A stretch of DNA of 64,000 bases from Aidingimonas halophila (GTDB taxonomy: Bacteria > Pseudomonadota > Gammaproteobacteria > Pseudomonadales > Halomonadaceae). Below the pieces are notes generated by a model that saw nothing but the letters and a program-made list of their open reading frames with translations, ran no database searches and was not told the origin of the DNA. Each line of letters opens with the position of its first letter. The stretch's first letter is position 1. Location of the stretch: assembly GCF_900106955.1 (NCBI RefSeq), contig NZ_FNNI01000002.1:62001-126000 (forward strand). Direction: 5' to 3'. The position numbers and the translations under genes are program-made. Of this stretch, positions 1-9,570 are shown piece after piece.

Positions 1-935
1 GGTGGCCAGAACTCATTCCCGGTCTCAGGATCACGGATGGAATAGTACGTGTCTCCGCCCGGCTTTCCCGCGCTGAGATTATCGGAGATCCAGGCACCTC
101 TTGAGTCATTATCTGGGTTGGAATACTTCTCGAAGGTGCGCTCCACGCCTTTCAAGGAAGCGACAGCCTTGGTATAAACCAGAACGTATTCATGATCTTC
201 ACTCAAATTTGCAACGGCATCCATGGCACCACTGCGACGTTTCCAGACAAAGCAGCCGAGGAAATTCGACCCACCAAAGACTTCTTCACAAAGCTTTTGG
301 AGATTGGCTCTTTCATTATCATCTATCGATATAAAGACGATCCCACTTTCTTTCAGCAACTGTCTGGCAACACGTAACCGCGAATACATCATGGTCAGCC
401 AGTCGGAATGAAATCGCCCATTACTATTCAGGTTTGTTACAAGCCTGTTTCCTTCCGCATCCTTCTGGTTGGTCGCACTTAACTGAGAAGACACATCTGA
501 TGAAAAATCATCTTCATAGATCAAGTCTGACCCTGTATTATAAGGAGGATCAATGTAGATTACGTCTACTTTCTCCAAATATCCTTCTCGAACGAGCTTC
601 ATCGCTTCGAGATTGTCACCCTCGATAAAGAGATTTTTGGTTTCATAAAATGATACACTCTCCTTAGTGCATGGTCGAAGGGTTTTTTGAATAGCTGAAT
701 TTGAATCGACCAGTGCGGAACGTTTCCCAGGCCAGTCGAGGTGATAGCGCTCCTGAGTATCATCGGTATCAATCCCATGAAGCGCATGCTTTAATAGAGA
801 AAAGTCTATACCGCGCTTTAGTCCCCCCTTGTCGTCCCTGACTTCAGTAATCGCTTCTGGCAATATCTTTTCGATAGCATCCACAAGTTTAAGAGAAGCA
901 TCTTTCGTTTCCATGTTGAGCTTTTCAATTGCCAT
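1..935 (-). CDS. Type III-like Mod DNA methyltransferase (adenine-specific), 3' end cut by window edge
   Basis: An open frame runs from an ATG at 933-935 to the left edge without a stop, giving about 311 codons of the N-terminal half. Residues 128-138 read IDPPYNTGSDL, the DPPY catalytic motif IV of amino-methyltransferases. After it come FHSDWLTMMYSRL and GIVFISIDDNE, typical of the Mod subunit of type III restriction-modification. In this class motif IV precedes the AdoMet-binding FxGxG motif, which would lie beyond the edge. It transfers a methyl group to adenine in DNA. It is the last gene visible in a minus-strand operon starting at 5346, 42 bases after the 110-residue gene. Base composition is clearly AT-richer than the upstream helicase. 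A Res nuclease would be expected next, outside the window. The Shine-Dalgarno signal is weak. Confidence 0.9.
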   Translation of the reverse strand, partial: MAIEKLNMETKDASLKLVDAIEKILPEAITEVRDDKGGLKRGIDFSLLKHALHGIDTDDTQERYHLDWPGKRSALVDSNSAIQKTLRPCTKESVSFYETKNLFIEGDNLEAMKLVREGYLEKVDVIYIDPPYNTGSDLIYEDDFSSDVSSQLSATNQKDAEGNRLVTNLNSNGRFHSDWLTMMYSRLRVARQLLKESGIVFISIDDNERANLQKLCEEVFGGSNFLGCFVWKRRSGAMDAVANLSEDHEYVLVYTKAVASLKGVERTFEKYSNPDNDSRGAWISDNLSAGKPGGDTYYSIRDPETGNEFWP

Positions 936-977
936 ATTAACTAACAGCCTATTTTAGTAGTTCACAAATAAACAACT

Positions 978-1310
978 TCAGTTTTCACCCAACCGGTAAC
1001 CGGCGCGAACCAGCGACCAGAAAAAGTCGCTATTATTGATTCTATAAGCCCAACGAGACCGATAAGGACGATCTCCCTGCTCCACATGCACGTCGGTCGA
1101 GGCAAACTCATCTAAAAGCTCAGCCTCTCCATTAAAGTACACGCGCACTTCACGCCCCCACTTTTTATCCTGGTATTGATAACCAGTGCCAAGTACGGGC
1201 ATTGTGCCCGTGATATTTAAATATTCAGCTTCAAATAGTTGAGCCTTTTTCTGAGGTACTTCAACCTCAAGAAAAACATCAGTAGCTTGACCAAAGAACC
1301 CTATATTCAT
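978..1310 (-). CDS. Uncharacterised 110-residue protein in defence operon
   Basis: I do not recognise a family. The protein has no signal peptide or membrane segment and is predicted soluble, with alternating short hydrophobic and acidic stretches (MNIGFFGQATDVFLEVEVP at the start, WSLVRAGYRLG at the end). Its start overlaps the stop of the DUF4391 gene by four bases (ATGA type, 1307-1310), and the methyltransferase follows 42 bases after its stop, so it is almost certainly co-transcribed and translationally coupled. Like the methyltransferase it is AT-rich. It could be an accessory subunit, an inhibitor or a specificity factor; the sequence does not decide. Confidence 0.7.
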   Translation of the reverse strand: MNIGFFGQATDVFLEVEVPQKKAQLFEAEYLNITGTMPVLGTGYQYQDKKWGREVRVYFNGEAELLDEFASTDVHVEQGDRPYRSRWAYRINNSDFFWSLVRAGYRLGEN

Positions 1311-1984
1311 TTAATCACTCCTTCCATTAATTTTATTTGCTTATCAACTAGGCGAAGCTTGGCGTTAATTTCGACCTTACGGTTGAACTGTTTTTCGTTA
1401 CGTAGCCGCTTCTCAAGCTTGACTGCGTCCTTCTTGAGAACATTTATGGCCCTCAAGCGCTCCAGCTGTTCTGGCAGGCCTTCACCCTGACGCGCCGGCA
1501 CTGGAAGGAGGCCGCGCAGCAGCTGCTGGTAGAGCTGCTTCAGGTCGATGGCCGTGGGCAGCGGCTGCCGGGGTGTTTCGGCTGGCAGCCAGTCGCTACT
1601 GGCGTAGTAGTCATCAAGAACCCATTTGCTGGGATCAGCCTGGCTGGGCCGCTTGTAAGCGGCAGTGACTCGGATGCCTCGGTCACCATGTAGCTCGAAC
1701 AGGATCGGAAAGGGAATGGCGCGGTCGATGGCCCGCAGCACGTCTCGGTGCAGGTCCTCGCCTTTGAGCGTGATCACGAAGACCTGAAGTTCCGGCACCT
1801 CGAAGGTACCTGGCAGGTTGATCGTATTATGGGCCAGCTTGGCATACCAAGCGACCTGGGCGACGTCATCCCGCAGGCGCTCCCTGAGCTTGGCGGTGGC
1901 CCTCACATGCGCCAGGATGCGCTGCTTGGCCACCACACGACCGAGCAGCGTCTTGGCGGGGTACTGATAGAACGGCGTCATCAT
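1307..1984 (-). CDS. DUF4391-family protein of helicase/methylase operon
   Basis: A 225-residue protein matching the DUF4391 pattern: an N-terminal FYQYPAKTLLGRVV stretch, a central block with AIDRAIPFPILFEL and AAYKRPSQADPSKW, LKQLYQQLLRGLLPVPARQG, and a coiled-coil-like basic C-terminus ending in the family-typical KQFNRKVEINAKLR. Function is unknown. In my recollection of the family such genes sit between an SNF2-type helicase and a DNA methyltransferase, as here. The start overlaps the helicase stop (1981-1984) and the stop overlaps the next start, so translation is probably coupled along the operon. The last 35 or so codons are AT-rich while the rest is GC-rich, placing a composition break inside the gene near 1400-1440. 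Confidence 0.8.
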   Translation of the reverse strand: MMTPFYQYPAKTLLGRVVAKQRILAHVRATAKLRERLRDDVAQVAWYAKLAHNTINLPGTFEVPELQVFVITLKGEDLHRDVLRAIDRAIPFPILFELHGDRGIRVTAAYKRPSQADPSKWVLDDYYASSDWLPAETPRQPLPTAIDLKQLYQQLLRGLLPVPARQGEGLPEQLERLRAINVLKKDAVKLEKRLRNEKQFNRKVEINAKLRLVDKQIKLMEGVIK

Positions 1985-4900
1985 GGTTCTTTATTCCCTT
2001 TCCCTGCTGGCCGCATGACGCTCCGTGCCCGCCCTGTGGCTGAGCCCGCCTCACGAATGACGATGAAGGTAATCAGCTCAAAGTCATCGAGCCCTTCAAT
2101 GGTATCGACCAACGCCGTAGTCTCGCCACCGCTGAACAGGCTGTCGATGTCCTTGTCCCCCTTCAACTCGATCATCGAACGGATGGCTTCATCCAGTAGC
2201 GCCGAATAGGCGTGCATATCCCGGCCGTCGTGAGTTTCCTCGTTGAAGGATCGATAGACGGCTTCGACGGGGTCGCTCAGCCCTTTGCACGCGGTACGTG
2301 CCAGGTCCAGCAGGCGCTTGACCTCGGTGTAGTCGCTGATCACCTCGCCAGTGTGACTGATGTAGACCAGGTAGAAGGGATGTAGGCGGTTCTGCTCCTG
2401 CAGAGTACTCCCTTGATGGCCTACCCGCTGATTGAGGTTACGCAAAGTGAAGATGACCCCAGGCTGCAGGCCCTTCTCGGGACAGGCCGGCACGACGGTA
2501 TGCAGCCCGTTGGGAATTCGACTCAGGTCACCGTTTTCTTTCATGTAACCCAGCAGGTCCATGCGGAACTCATTCAGGCCTAGGTCGGTGATCGACACGC
2601 CGGACTTGAGGTCTTCCATCTCCACCACTTCGTCCTGCATCCGCCTCAATTGCTCTCGCCGGTAAGCGACATCGTTGGACTGAGCGTTGAGCACGTTGTC
2701 GTCGCCAGTGGCAGTAACGTCGGCGATCACCATGCGGTTCTCGACGCGCTCCTTAAGGTTGATGTACTCGTCCAGGCTGATGTCCGGCCAGTAGTTGACC
2801 AACTGGATGCTGGCGTTGGGCGAGCCGATGCGGTCGATGCGCCCGAAGCGCTGGATGATACGCACCGGGTTCCAGTGGATATCGTAGTTGATCAGGTAGT
2901 CACAGTCCTGCAGGTTCTGGCCTTCCGAGATGCAGTCGGTACCGATCAGAATATCCAGTTCGCGGGGCTCACCGGAGTACACCACGTTCTTGCTCTTGGC
3001 CTGTGGGGCGAACAGCGTCAGCAGGCCCTGGAAGTCGTAGTGCTGGCGACTGTTGGGCATAGCCCCAAGGGTCGACTTCGGGGCATCGCTGCCGGTCACC
3101 AGACCAGTGTGAACGCCTTGGCTCTCCAGCAGGCCAGGCGCCAGGTTATCGTAGAGGTACTTAGCGGTGTCTGCGAAGGCGGTGAAGATCATCACCTTGC
3201 GGTTGCCAGGGTTGATCGGCGAGGCCAGCTTGCTGGCGATCTGCGTTTTCAGGTGCTGCAGTTTGGCATCGTCAGCCGGGGTAATCTTGGCCATTTCCTC
3301 CAACAGCAGTTCGATCCACACCAGGTCGGTGTTCAGGTCGTGCTCCCAAGACTGCAGGTCCATGTCTTCCAGGCTGATCTGGACCTTCTTGCCCACCGTG
3401 GTATCGCCCGGCATGGGAATGCTGTCGTCGTCGGGGTCGGCGTCTTCGAAGGACGCGGCAATATCCGCAAAGCTCTCCGCACGGCCGGTCCGCTTGAAGG
3501 CGTCAATCTTAGCCAGGATGGTCTGGTAGCTATCCTGCAGCCCCTCCAGAGTCAGGCGAAACGCCGCCACCGAGCTTTCCAGGCGCTTGAGCAGATTGGT
3601 GGTCATCAGTGCTTGAAGACTCTTTTCACGATCCACCTGCTTGAAGCTCCCACCCCCGCTGGACACTTCAGTGTCGTACATCTCCTCGTACTTCTTGAGG
3701 CGGCTGGGCAAGATGTAACTGATCGGGGCATAGACCGAGAGCTTGAGCTGGGAGAGCTGCCTGAAAATCTCATTGAAGCCGATCACGCCGGACCGGTGGG
3801 TCAGCGGGCAGTGAAACGCGAGCGGCTTGAGACGCTCCGGGAAACTGCCAATCTCGTTGGTGTCGTAGAAGGTTTCGATATGCCGGCGTGATCGGGCAAT
3901 GGTGACGCTGTCCAATAGCTCGAAGAACTCAAAGTCCAGGGCCTGGAGAATGGCTCCCGTGGTGCGCTTGCCCGGCGGGAGCGCCGACCACTCATTAAAG
4001 GTGGCCTGGGCGCGTCGGAAGATGCCCTCGATGTCCTTGGCACCGCTGAGATGGCGAGTCAGGTTCTCGGCTTCGCCCTCGTAGGCCAACGCCAGCTGGT
4101 TCTTCAGGTCGGTGAAGCGGTTGTTGACCGGCGTGGCCGAGAGCATTAGTACCTTGGTCTTCACACCGGCACGGATCACCTGATTCATCAACTTCTGGTA
4201 GCGGGTCTCGCGATCCTTGTAGACGTCGTTGTTGCGAAAATTGTGCGACTCGTCGATCACCACCAGGTCGTAGTTGCCCCAGTTGACCCGGTCCAGCGGC
4301 ATGCCGAAGGATTCACCACGGGTGCGCTGCAGGTCAGTATGACAGAGCACATCGTAGTTAAGGCGGTCTTGGGCCAGCACGTTGGTGGTCAGGTTACGGT
4401 TGTAGGTCAGCCAATTGTCGGCGAGCTTCTTGGGACACAGCACCAACACGGATCGGTTGCGCAACTCGTAGTACTTGATGACCGCCAAGGCGGTGAAGGT
4501 CTTCCCGAGCCCAACGCTGTCGGCCAGGATGCAGCCGTTGTAGGTCTCCAGCTTGTTGATCACGCCGGTGGCCGCATCTCGCTGGAAGTTGAACAGCTGG
4601 TGCCAGATGACGCTGTCCTGGTAGCCGGTGCGGTCGTTGGGCAGCACGTCCTCGCTGATGTCTTCCAGGAACTCGTGGAAGATGTGATAGAGCATCAGAA
4701 AGTAGATGCGCTCCGGCGGGTTCTCCCGGTAGACCGAGGCGATATGCTCGCGCAGCCGTTCGGTGACGTCCTCGAGCTTCTCCTCGTCCTGCCACAGCTG
4801 GTCGAAGAGGGCCATGAACTGAGAGGTGTGGGTTGGCTCACTGAAGCGGGTGACGAAGTTGGAGACTGCGTTACCGTGCTGGTAGCCCAGATCCACAGCA

Positions 4901-5346
4901 GTGAATCCCTGCAGCGGCATGTAGACCGTATCGCCGCCTGGGGCCTCAACGCCGGCAAAGGGCTGCATGGCGGCCTGTCCACGGTTGGAGCGGAACCGGG
5001 CCTTGCGGCGCATCCAGTCGGCGCACTCACGAGCAATGGCCCGCTGGGTCAGCTTGTTCTTGAGCTGGATCTCGAACTCGCTGCCGTGGACACTGCGCTC
5101 GCGCTCCGCCTTGGGGATGTGGAACTCACGGTGCTCCTTGCGGAACTTGTCGCTGGCCTGGTCAGGCACGAAGGTGGGTGAGGTGAAGATGAACTCGACC
5201 GAGTCCAGCGCCTCCAGCTCATCCTTGAGCGCCTCATAGGCGTAGATCGAGAAGCAGGAGGCCGCGATCTTGAGACGGCCACCTGGCCGCAGGGTATCCT
5301 TCAGGTCGTCGCCGAGCAGCCGGCTGACGTTGTCGATGATCTCCAT
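1981..5346 (-). CDS. SNF2-family helicase with degenerate PLD-like N-terminus, defence-associated
   Basis: A 1121-residue protein. Residues 20-190 resemble a phospholipase-D-like module without a clear HxK catalytic motif. A superfamily 2 motor follows: Walker A LADSVGLGKTF (274-284), DESH (365-368), SATPVNN (403-409), and a C-terminal helicase half with IGTDCISEGQNLQDCDYLIN and QRFGRIDRIGSP. It should be an ATP-driven DNA translocase. As first gene of the operon with DUF4391, a small protein and a Mod methylase, the likely job is recognising or remodelling foreign DNA. A 7-bp dyad lies 55-71 bases upstream of the start. This is not DISARM drmA, since no drmB/DUF1998 gene is present; whether a named system covers this set cannot be settled from sequence alone. 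Confidence 0.88.
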   Translation of the reverse strand: MEIIDNVSRLLGDDLKDTLRPGGRLKIAASCFSIYAYEALKDELEALDSVEFIFTSPTFVPDQASDKFRKEHREFHIPKAERERSVHGSEFEIQLKNKLTQRAIARECADWMRRKARFRSNRGQAAMQPFAGVEAPGGDTVYMPLQGFTAVDLGYQHGNAVSNFVTRFSEPTHTSQFMALFDQLWQDEEKLEDVTERLREHIASVYRENPPERIYFLMLYHIFHEFLEDISEDVLPNDRTGYQDSVIWHQLFNFQRDAATGVINKLETYNGCILADSVGLGKTFTALAVIKYYELRNRSVLVLCPKKLADNWLTYNRNLTTNVLAQDRLNYDVLCHTDLQRTRGESFGMPLDRVNWGNYDLVVIDESHNFRNNDVYKDRETRYQKLMNQVIRAGVKTKVLMLSATPVNNRFTDLKNQLALAYEGEAENLTRHLSGAKDIEGIFRRAQATFNEWSALPPGKRTTGAILQALDFEFFELLDSVTIARSRRHIETFYDTNEIGSFPERLKPLAFHCPLTHRSGVIGFNEIFRQLSQLKLSVYAPISYILPSRLKKYEEMYDTEVSSGGGSFKQVDREKSLQALMTTNLLKRLESSVAAFRLTLEGLQDSYQTILAKIDAFKRTGRAESFADIAASFEDADPDDDSIPMPGDTTVGKKVQISLEDMDLQSWEHDLNTDLVWIELLLEEMAKITPADDAKLQHLKTQIASKLASPINPGNRKVMIFTAFADTAKYLYDNLAPGLLESQGVHTGLVTGSDAPKSTLGAMPNSRQHYDFQGLLTLFAPQAKSKNVVYSGEPRELDILIGTDCISEGQNLQDCDYLINYDIHWNPVRIIQRFGRIDRIGSPNASIQLVNYWPDISLDEYINLKERVENRMVIADVTATGDDNVLNAQSNDVAYRREQLRRMQDEVVEMEDLKSGVSITDLGLNEFRMDLLGYMKENGDLSRIPNGLHTVVPACPEKGLQPGVIFTLRNLNQRVGHQGSTLQEQNRLHPFYLVYISHTGEVISDYTEVKRLLDLARTACKGLSDPVEAVYRSFNEETHDGRDMHAYSALLDEAIRSMIELKGDKDIDSLFSGGETTALVDTIEGLDDFELITFIVIREAGSATGRARSVMRPAGKGNKEP

Positions 5347-5400
5347 GCCTTCCCCCGCGATGACCGGCCAAGCAGTGACTTTGGCGTAGTTCTAATAATT

Positions 5401-5417
5401 TACCGTAGGTTACGGTA
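5401..5417. promoter_or_regulatory. 7-bp dyad upstream of helicase operon, candidate operator
   Basis: TACCGTA-ggt-TACGGTA is a perfect inverted repeat 55-71 bases upstream of the helicase start codon. Its position suits a repressor or controller-protein operator for the defence operon. No cognate regulator gene is visible in the window. Confidence 0.35.
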
Positions 5418-5544
5418 TCTGTTGAGGAGACGGCAATCTGAGCTGAATTCAACTTCCTAACGGTTTTATCAGCCAGTACGGTGAGCAGTTCTATTCATTA
5501 TCCCTGCGCCCCACAGGCTGCATTGGAAGCGAAAAATATAAGAA

Positions 5545-5581
5545 CCCCCGCGTAAGCTCAGTAAGAGCCAAGAGGCGGGGG
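5545..5581 (-). terminator. Rho-independent terminator-like hairpin, minus strand
   Basis: CCCCCGC (5545-5551) pairs with GCGGGGG (5575-5581). On the minus strand the stem is followed by a T-rich run over 5531-5544. It lies downstream of the tRNA and of the small open frame at 5649-5777, so it probably ends the tRNA transcript. Confidence 0.6.
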
Positions 5582-5648
5582 CCGTGTGGTGTCAGATAAT
5601 AGATCAAGCGCTCAAGCATCTACTGTGACCAACGTTAATAAAGGTGGT

Positions 5649-5777
5649 TCACTTTCTTACGTTCCAAGTTTTCCACTCAGTACCAGCTATTACTTTCCGA
5701 TACACAACATAGCCAGCCTCTACCTTGCCCGCTATTTGCACAATCGTCGGGGAGCGTAACGTGACCCGGAGGGTCAT
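5649..5777 (-). CDS. Possible 42-residue protein or remnant next to tRNA 3' end
   Basis: A short ATG frame starts 10 bases beyond the tRNA 3' end and ends 68 bases before the terminator hairpin. It encodes a basic peptide with AGYVVYRKVIAGTEWKTW near its end, which looks more protein-like than random sequence. There is no Shine-Dalgarno signal, so it may be the surviving 3' end of a larger gene lost when an element inserted or decayed at the tRNA. I do not recognise a family. Confidence 0.3.
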   Translation of the reverse strand: MTLRVTLRSPTIVQIAGKVEAGYVVYRKVIAGTEWKTWNVRK

Positions 5778-5786
5778 AGGAGGGAA

Positions 5787-5862
<76 letters not shown>

Positions 5863-5944
5863 TTACGCAACGCGGGCGTATGATAGCGAATGCTGGCGTT
5901 CGAGGCCAGCCATACCTGGATGTCGATGAACGAGGAGCGATGCC

Positions 5945-6532
5945 GTGTCGATCATGAAACGCTATGGATTGAGTGTGGCGCTTTTGTTGAGTGCGGGCGT
6001 GGCGCAAGCCGACTGGCAACTGGACCCCGAGCGCTCGCGGATCGATGCAACGGTCATCGAGTTGGCGTCCGAGGGGCCGATTCCGCATCAGCACTCGGTG
6101 CGGGAGTTGGATGGTTCGATCGATGAACAAGGGCGCCTGCGTTTGCCGTTACGGCTCAACCAGACCGATGTGCTCGAACAGCTCGGTGAGTTGCCGCCCT
6201 GGCTCGATACCCTGACGGATCGCACGCTGGTCACGCTCTCGACCGAACTGCCGCCGGAACGCCTGAACGACCTGGCGGTCGGTGACTCGTTCACCGAAAC
6301 CCTGTTGTTCCGTGCCGATACGTCCAGTACCGCTCAGGAGGAGCCGCTGCGGCTGCGTTTCACGCGCGAGAGTGACGACAGGATTCATATCACCAATGCC
6401 GAGCGCATCGTGCTGAACGGCAGCGACGTAATGAAGGATGAAACGGGGCGGACGATCGTCAACCTGCTCGGTTACGAGCGCATCGGCGATGAGATACCGG
6501 TGGAGCTCAATGCCACCCTGGTCGATCGCTAG
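5945..6532 (+). CDS. YceI-like periplasmic protein
   Basis: A 195-residue exported protein with signal peptide MKRYGLSVALLLSAGVAQA and then DWQLDPERSRIDATVIEL, the start of the YceI lipocalin-like fold. Family members bind polyisoprenoid-type lipids in the periplasm and are often stress-induced; the actual ligand here is unknown. GTG at 5945 is preferred because GAGGAG at 5932-5937 lies seven bases upstream; ATG 5954 would be spaced too far. The similarity is divergent, so YceI-like is safer than a gene symbol. It is convergent with the ABC exporter gene, 14 bases between stops. Confidence 0.75.
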   Translation: MSIMKRYGLSVALLLSAGVAQADWQLDPERSRIDATVIELASEGPIPHQHSVRELDGSIDEQGRLRLPLRLNQTDVLEQLGELPPWLDTLTDRTLVTLSTELPPERLNDLAVGDSFTETLLFRADTSSTAQEEPLRLRFTRESDDRIHITNAERIVLNGSDVMKDETGRTIVNLLGYERIGDEIPVELNATLVDR

Positions 6533-6546
6533 ACGTCACCGATGCG

Positions 6547-8364
6547 CTAGGCGAGCGGCACGTCCTTGGCACGCGCCGACCCCGTCTGCACTCGCCACTG
6601 GGCCGCATAGTAGCCGTCGAGCGCCAGCAGTGTACGATGCGAGCCTCGTTCGACCACCTGACCCCGATGCACCACCGCTATCTCGTCGGCATGCACGATG
6701 GTGGAAAGCCGATGCGCGACCATGATCACCGTGCGGCCGTGGGCGATACGCTTCAGCGAACGCTGAATGGCCGCCTCGGTCTCGTTGTCCACCGCGCTGG
6801 TGGCTTCATCCAGAATCAGGATCGGTGAATCCTTGAGCAGCGCCCGGGCCAGCGACAGACGCTGGCGCTGGCCACCGGAGAGGCGGATGCCACGCTCGCC
6901 CACCGGTGTATCGAGTCCTTGCGGCAGTACCTCGATGAACTCCCAGGCTTCGGCGATGCGCGCCGCCTCGATGACCTCCGCCTCGCTGGCCTCGGGTCTG
7001 CCGTAGGCGATGTTGTCGCGTATCGAGCCCTCGAACAGGTACACATCCTGGCTGACCAGGCCGATGGCACGGCGCAGCGATGCCAGGCTGACGCTCTGGA
7101 CCGGCTGGCCGTCGACGCACACCTCACCTTGCTGAGGATCGTAGAAACGCAGCAGCAGCTTGATCAGCGTCGATTTGCCGGAACCGGTGGCTCCGACCAG
7201 CGCCAGGGTGGTACCCGCCGGCACCTCGAGGCTGACTGCCTCGACCCCCGCCCCGCTGCTGGCATAGTGGAAGCTGACCGCATCGAAGCTAACCGCCCCG
7301 CGCACCGGCTGGGCAAGCTCGCGGGCGCTGTTGTCCTGCACCAGAATCGGCACCTGCAGCAGATCGAGAATGCGCCGGGTACTGGCCATGGCCCGCTCGA
7401 ACAGGTCGATCACCTCGGCCAGGTTGGTCAGCGGCCACAGCAGACGCTGGGTGAGGAACACCAGCACGCCATAGGCGCCGACGTTGAGATCACCGCGCAG
7501 CGCCAGCATGCCGCCGACGGTGAAGGTGGCCAGAAAGCCGGCCAGGATCGCCATGCGAATCACCGGGATGAAGGCCGAACTCACCCGAATCGCACGACGA
7601 TTGGCTTCAACGTAGGCCTCGCTTGCCACACGCAGACGATCGGCTTCGCGGGCCTCGCTGGTGAAGCTCTTGATCGTGGCGATACCGGCGAGATTGTTGG
7701 AAAGCCGGCTGGAAAGATCGCCGACCTTCTCCCGCACATCGCTGTAGAGCGGCCCGGCCTTGCGCTGAAAGTAGAACGCGCCCCAGATGATCAGCGGAAT
7801 CGGCGTGAAGGCCAGCAGGGCGATCAGCGGAGAAATGACGAAGAACACCGCACCCACCGCCACCACGGTGACACCGACCTGCACCAGCGCATTGGCCCCG
7901 CCGTCGAGAAACCGCTCGAGCTGGTTCACGTCGTCGTTCATGGTCGCCACCAGTTGCCCCGAACTCTTCGCCTCGAAGAACGCCATGTCCAACCGCTGGG
8001 CGTGCTCGTAGGTGTCCTGACGCAGGTCGGCCTGCAGGCGCTGGGCGAGATTGCGCCACAGGATCTGGTAGAGATATTCGAAGATCGACTCGCCGGCCCA
8101 GATGAAGAAGGTGAGCACGGCCAGGATCATGATCTGCTCCTGGGGCGTGGTGAAACCGAGCCGGGCGACGAAGCTGCGCTCCTGGTTGACGACCACATCG
8201 ATGGCCACCCCGATCAGGATCTCGGGAGCGATATCGAATAGCTTGTTGATGATCGAACAACTGGCCGCGGCGATGATATGGCGCCGGTAGCCCCGGGCAT
8301 AACGCAGCAGGCGTATCAGGGCATGGAAACTGCTGGTTCGGCGGGAAGGCTGGGCAAGACTCAC
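6547..8364 (-). CDS. ABC exporter, fused permease and ATPase (MsbA/multidrug type)
   Basis: A 605-residue half-transporter. The N-terminal ~320 residues carry six membrane helices (for example [20 protein letters not shown] and [20 protein letters not shown]). The C-terminal ATPase has Walker [11 protein letters not shown]-loop [10 protein letters not shown], signature LSGGQRQR, Walker [11 protein letters not shown] and the H-loop VAHRLST. It works as a homodimer exporting lipids or drugs; the substrate is not evident. The GTG start at 8362-8364 has GAGAGGAA just upstream. It stands alone between yceI-like and the nrd operon. Confidence 0.88.
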   Translation of the reverse strand: MSLAQPSRRTSSFHALIRLLRYARGYRRHIIAAASCSIINKLFDIAPEILIGVAIDVVVNQERSFVARLGFTTPQEQIMILAVLTFFIWAGESIFEYLYQILWRNLAQRLQADLRQDTYEHAQRLDMAFFEAKSSGQLVATMNDDVNQLERFLDGGANALVQVGVTVVAVGAVFFVISPLIALLAFTPIPLIIWGAFYFQRKAGPLYSDVREKVGDLSSRLSNNLAGIATIKSFTSEAREADRLRVASEAYVEANRRAIRVSSAFIPVIRMAILAGFLATFTVGGMLALRGDLNVGAYGVLVFLTQRLLWPLTNLAEVIDLFERAMASTRRILDLLQVPILVQDNSARELAQPVRGAVSFDAVSFHYASSGAGVEAVSLEVPAGTTLALVGATGSGKSTLIKLLLRFYDPQQGEVCVDGQPVQSVSLASLRRAIGLVSQDVYLFEGSIRDNIAYGRPEASEAEVIEAARIAEAWEFIEVLPQGLDTPVGERGIRLSGGQRQRLSLARALLKDSPILILDEATSAVDNETEAAIQRSLKRIAHGRTVIMVAHRLSTIVHADEIAVVHRGQVVERGSHRTLLALDGYYAAQWRVQTGSARAKDVPLA

Positions 8365-8496
8365 GGCGTTCCTCTCGGCGCGTTTGCTGGGGCGAACAGC
8401 ATACTACGACTCATGCCGGGAGCTGGAGCGCACCGACGAGCCATGGCGAGGCGTCAAGCGACCCATTCGGGCCGCTTGAGGTGTGACCTGTCCGTC

Positions 8497-9570
<1,074 letters not shown>

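Larger units (their letters stand above)
5347..5786. other. 440-base intergenic stretch between helicase operon and tRNA-Ile2
   Basis: It holds the presumptive promoter region of the helicase operon with the dyad at 5401-5417, a minus-strand terminator hairpin at 5545-5581 and a 42-codon open frame at 5649-5777. No integrase, transposase or repeat of the tRNA 3' end was seen. Confidence 0.6.

Noticed and set aside
4243-5181. A 312-codon plus-strand open frame, and a 413-codon one at 2650-3891
   Set aside because: Antisense shadows of the helicase gene, with low-complexity Val/Gly/Leu composition and no recognisable domain.
6919-8241. A 440-codon plus-strand open frame
   Set aside because: Antisense of the ABC exporter; composition is His/Gln/Gly-rich as expected for a shadow frame.
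8455-8478. Hairpin CAAGCG/CGCTTG downstream of nrdF
   Set aside because: One mismatch in the stem and no T-run on either side; too weak to call a terminator.
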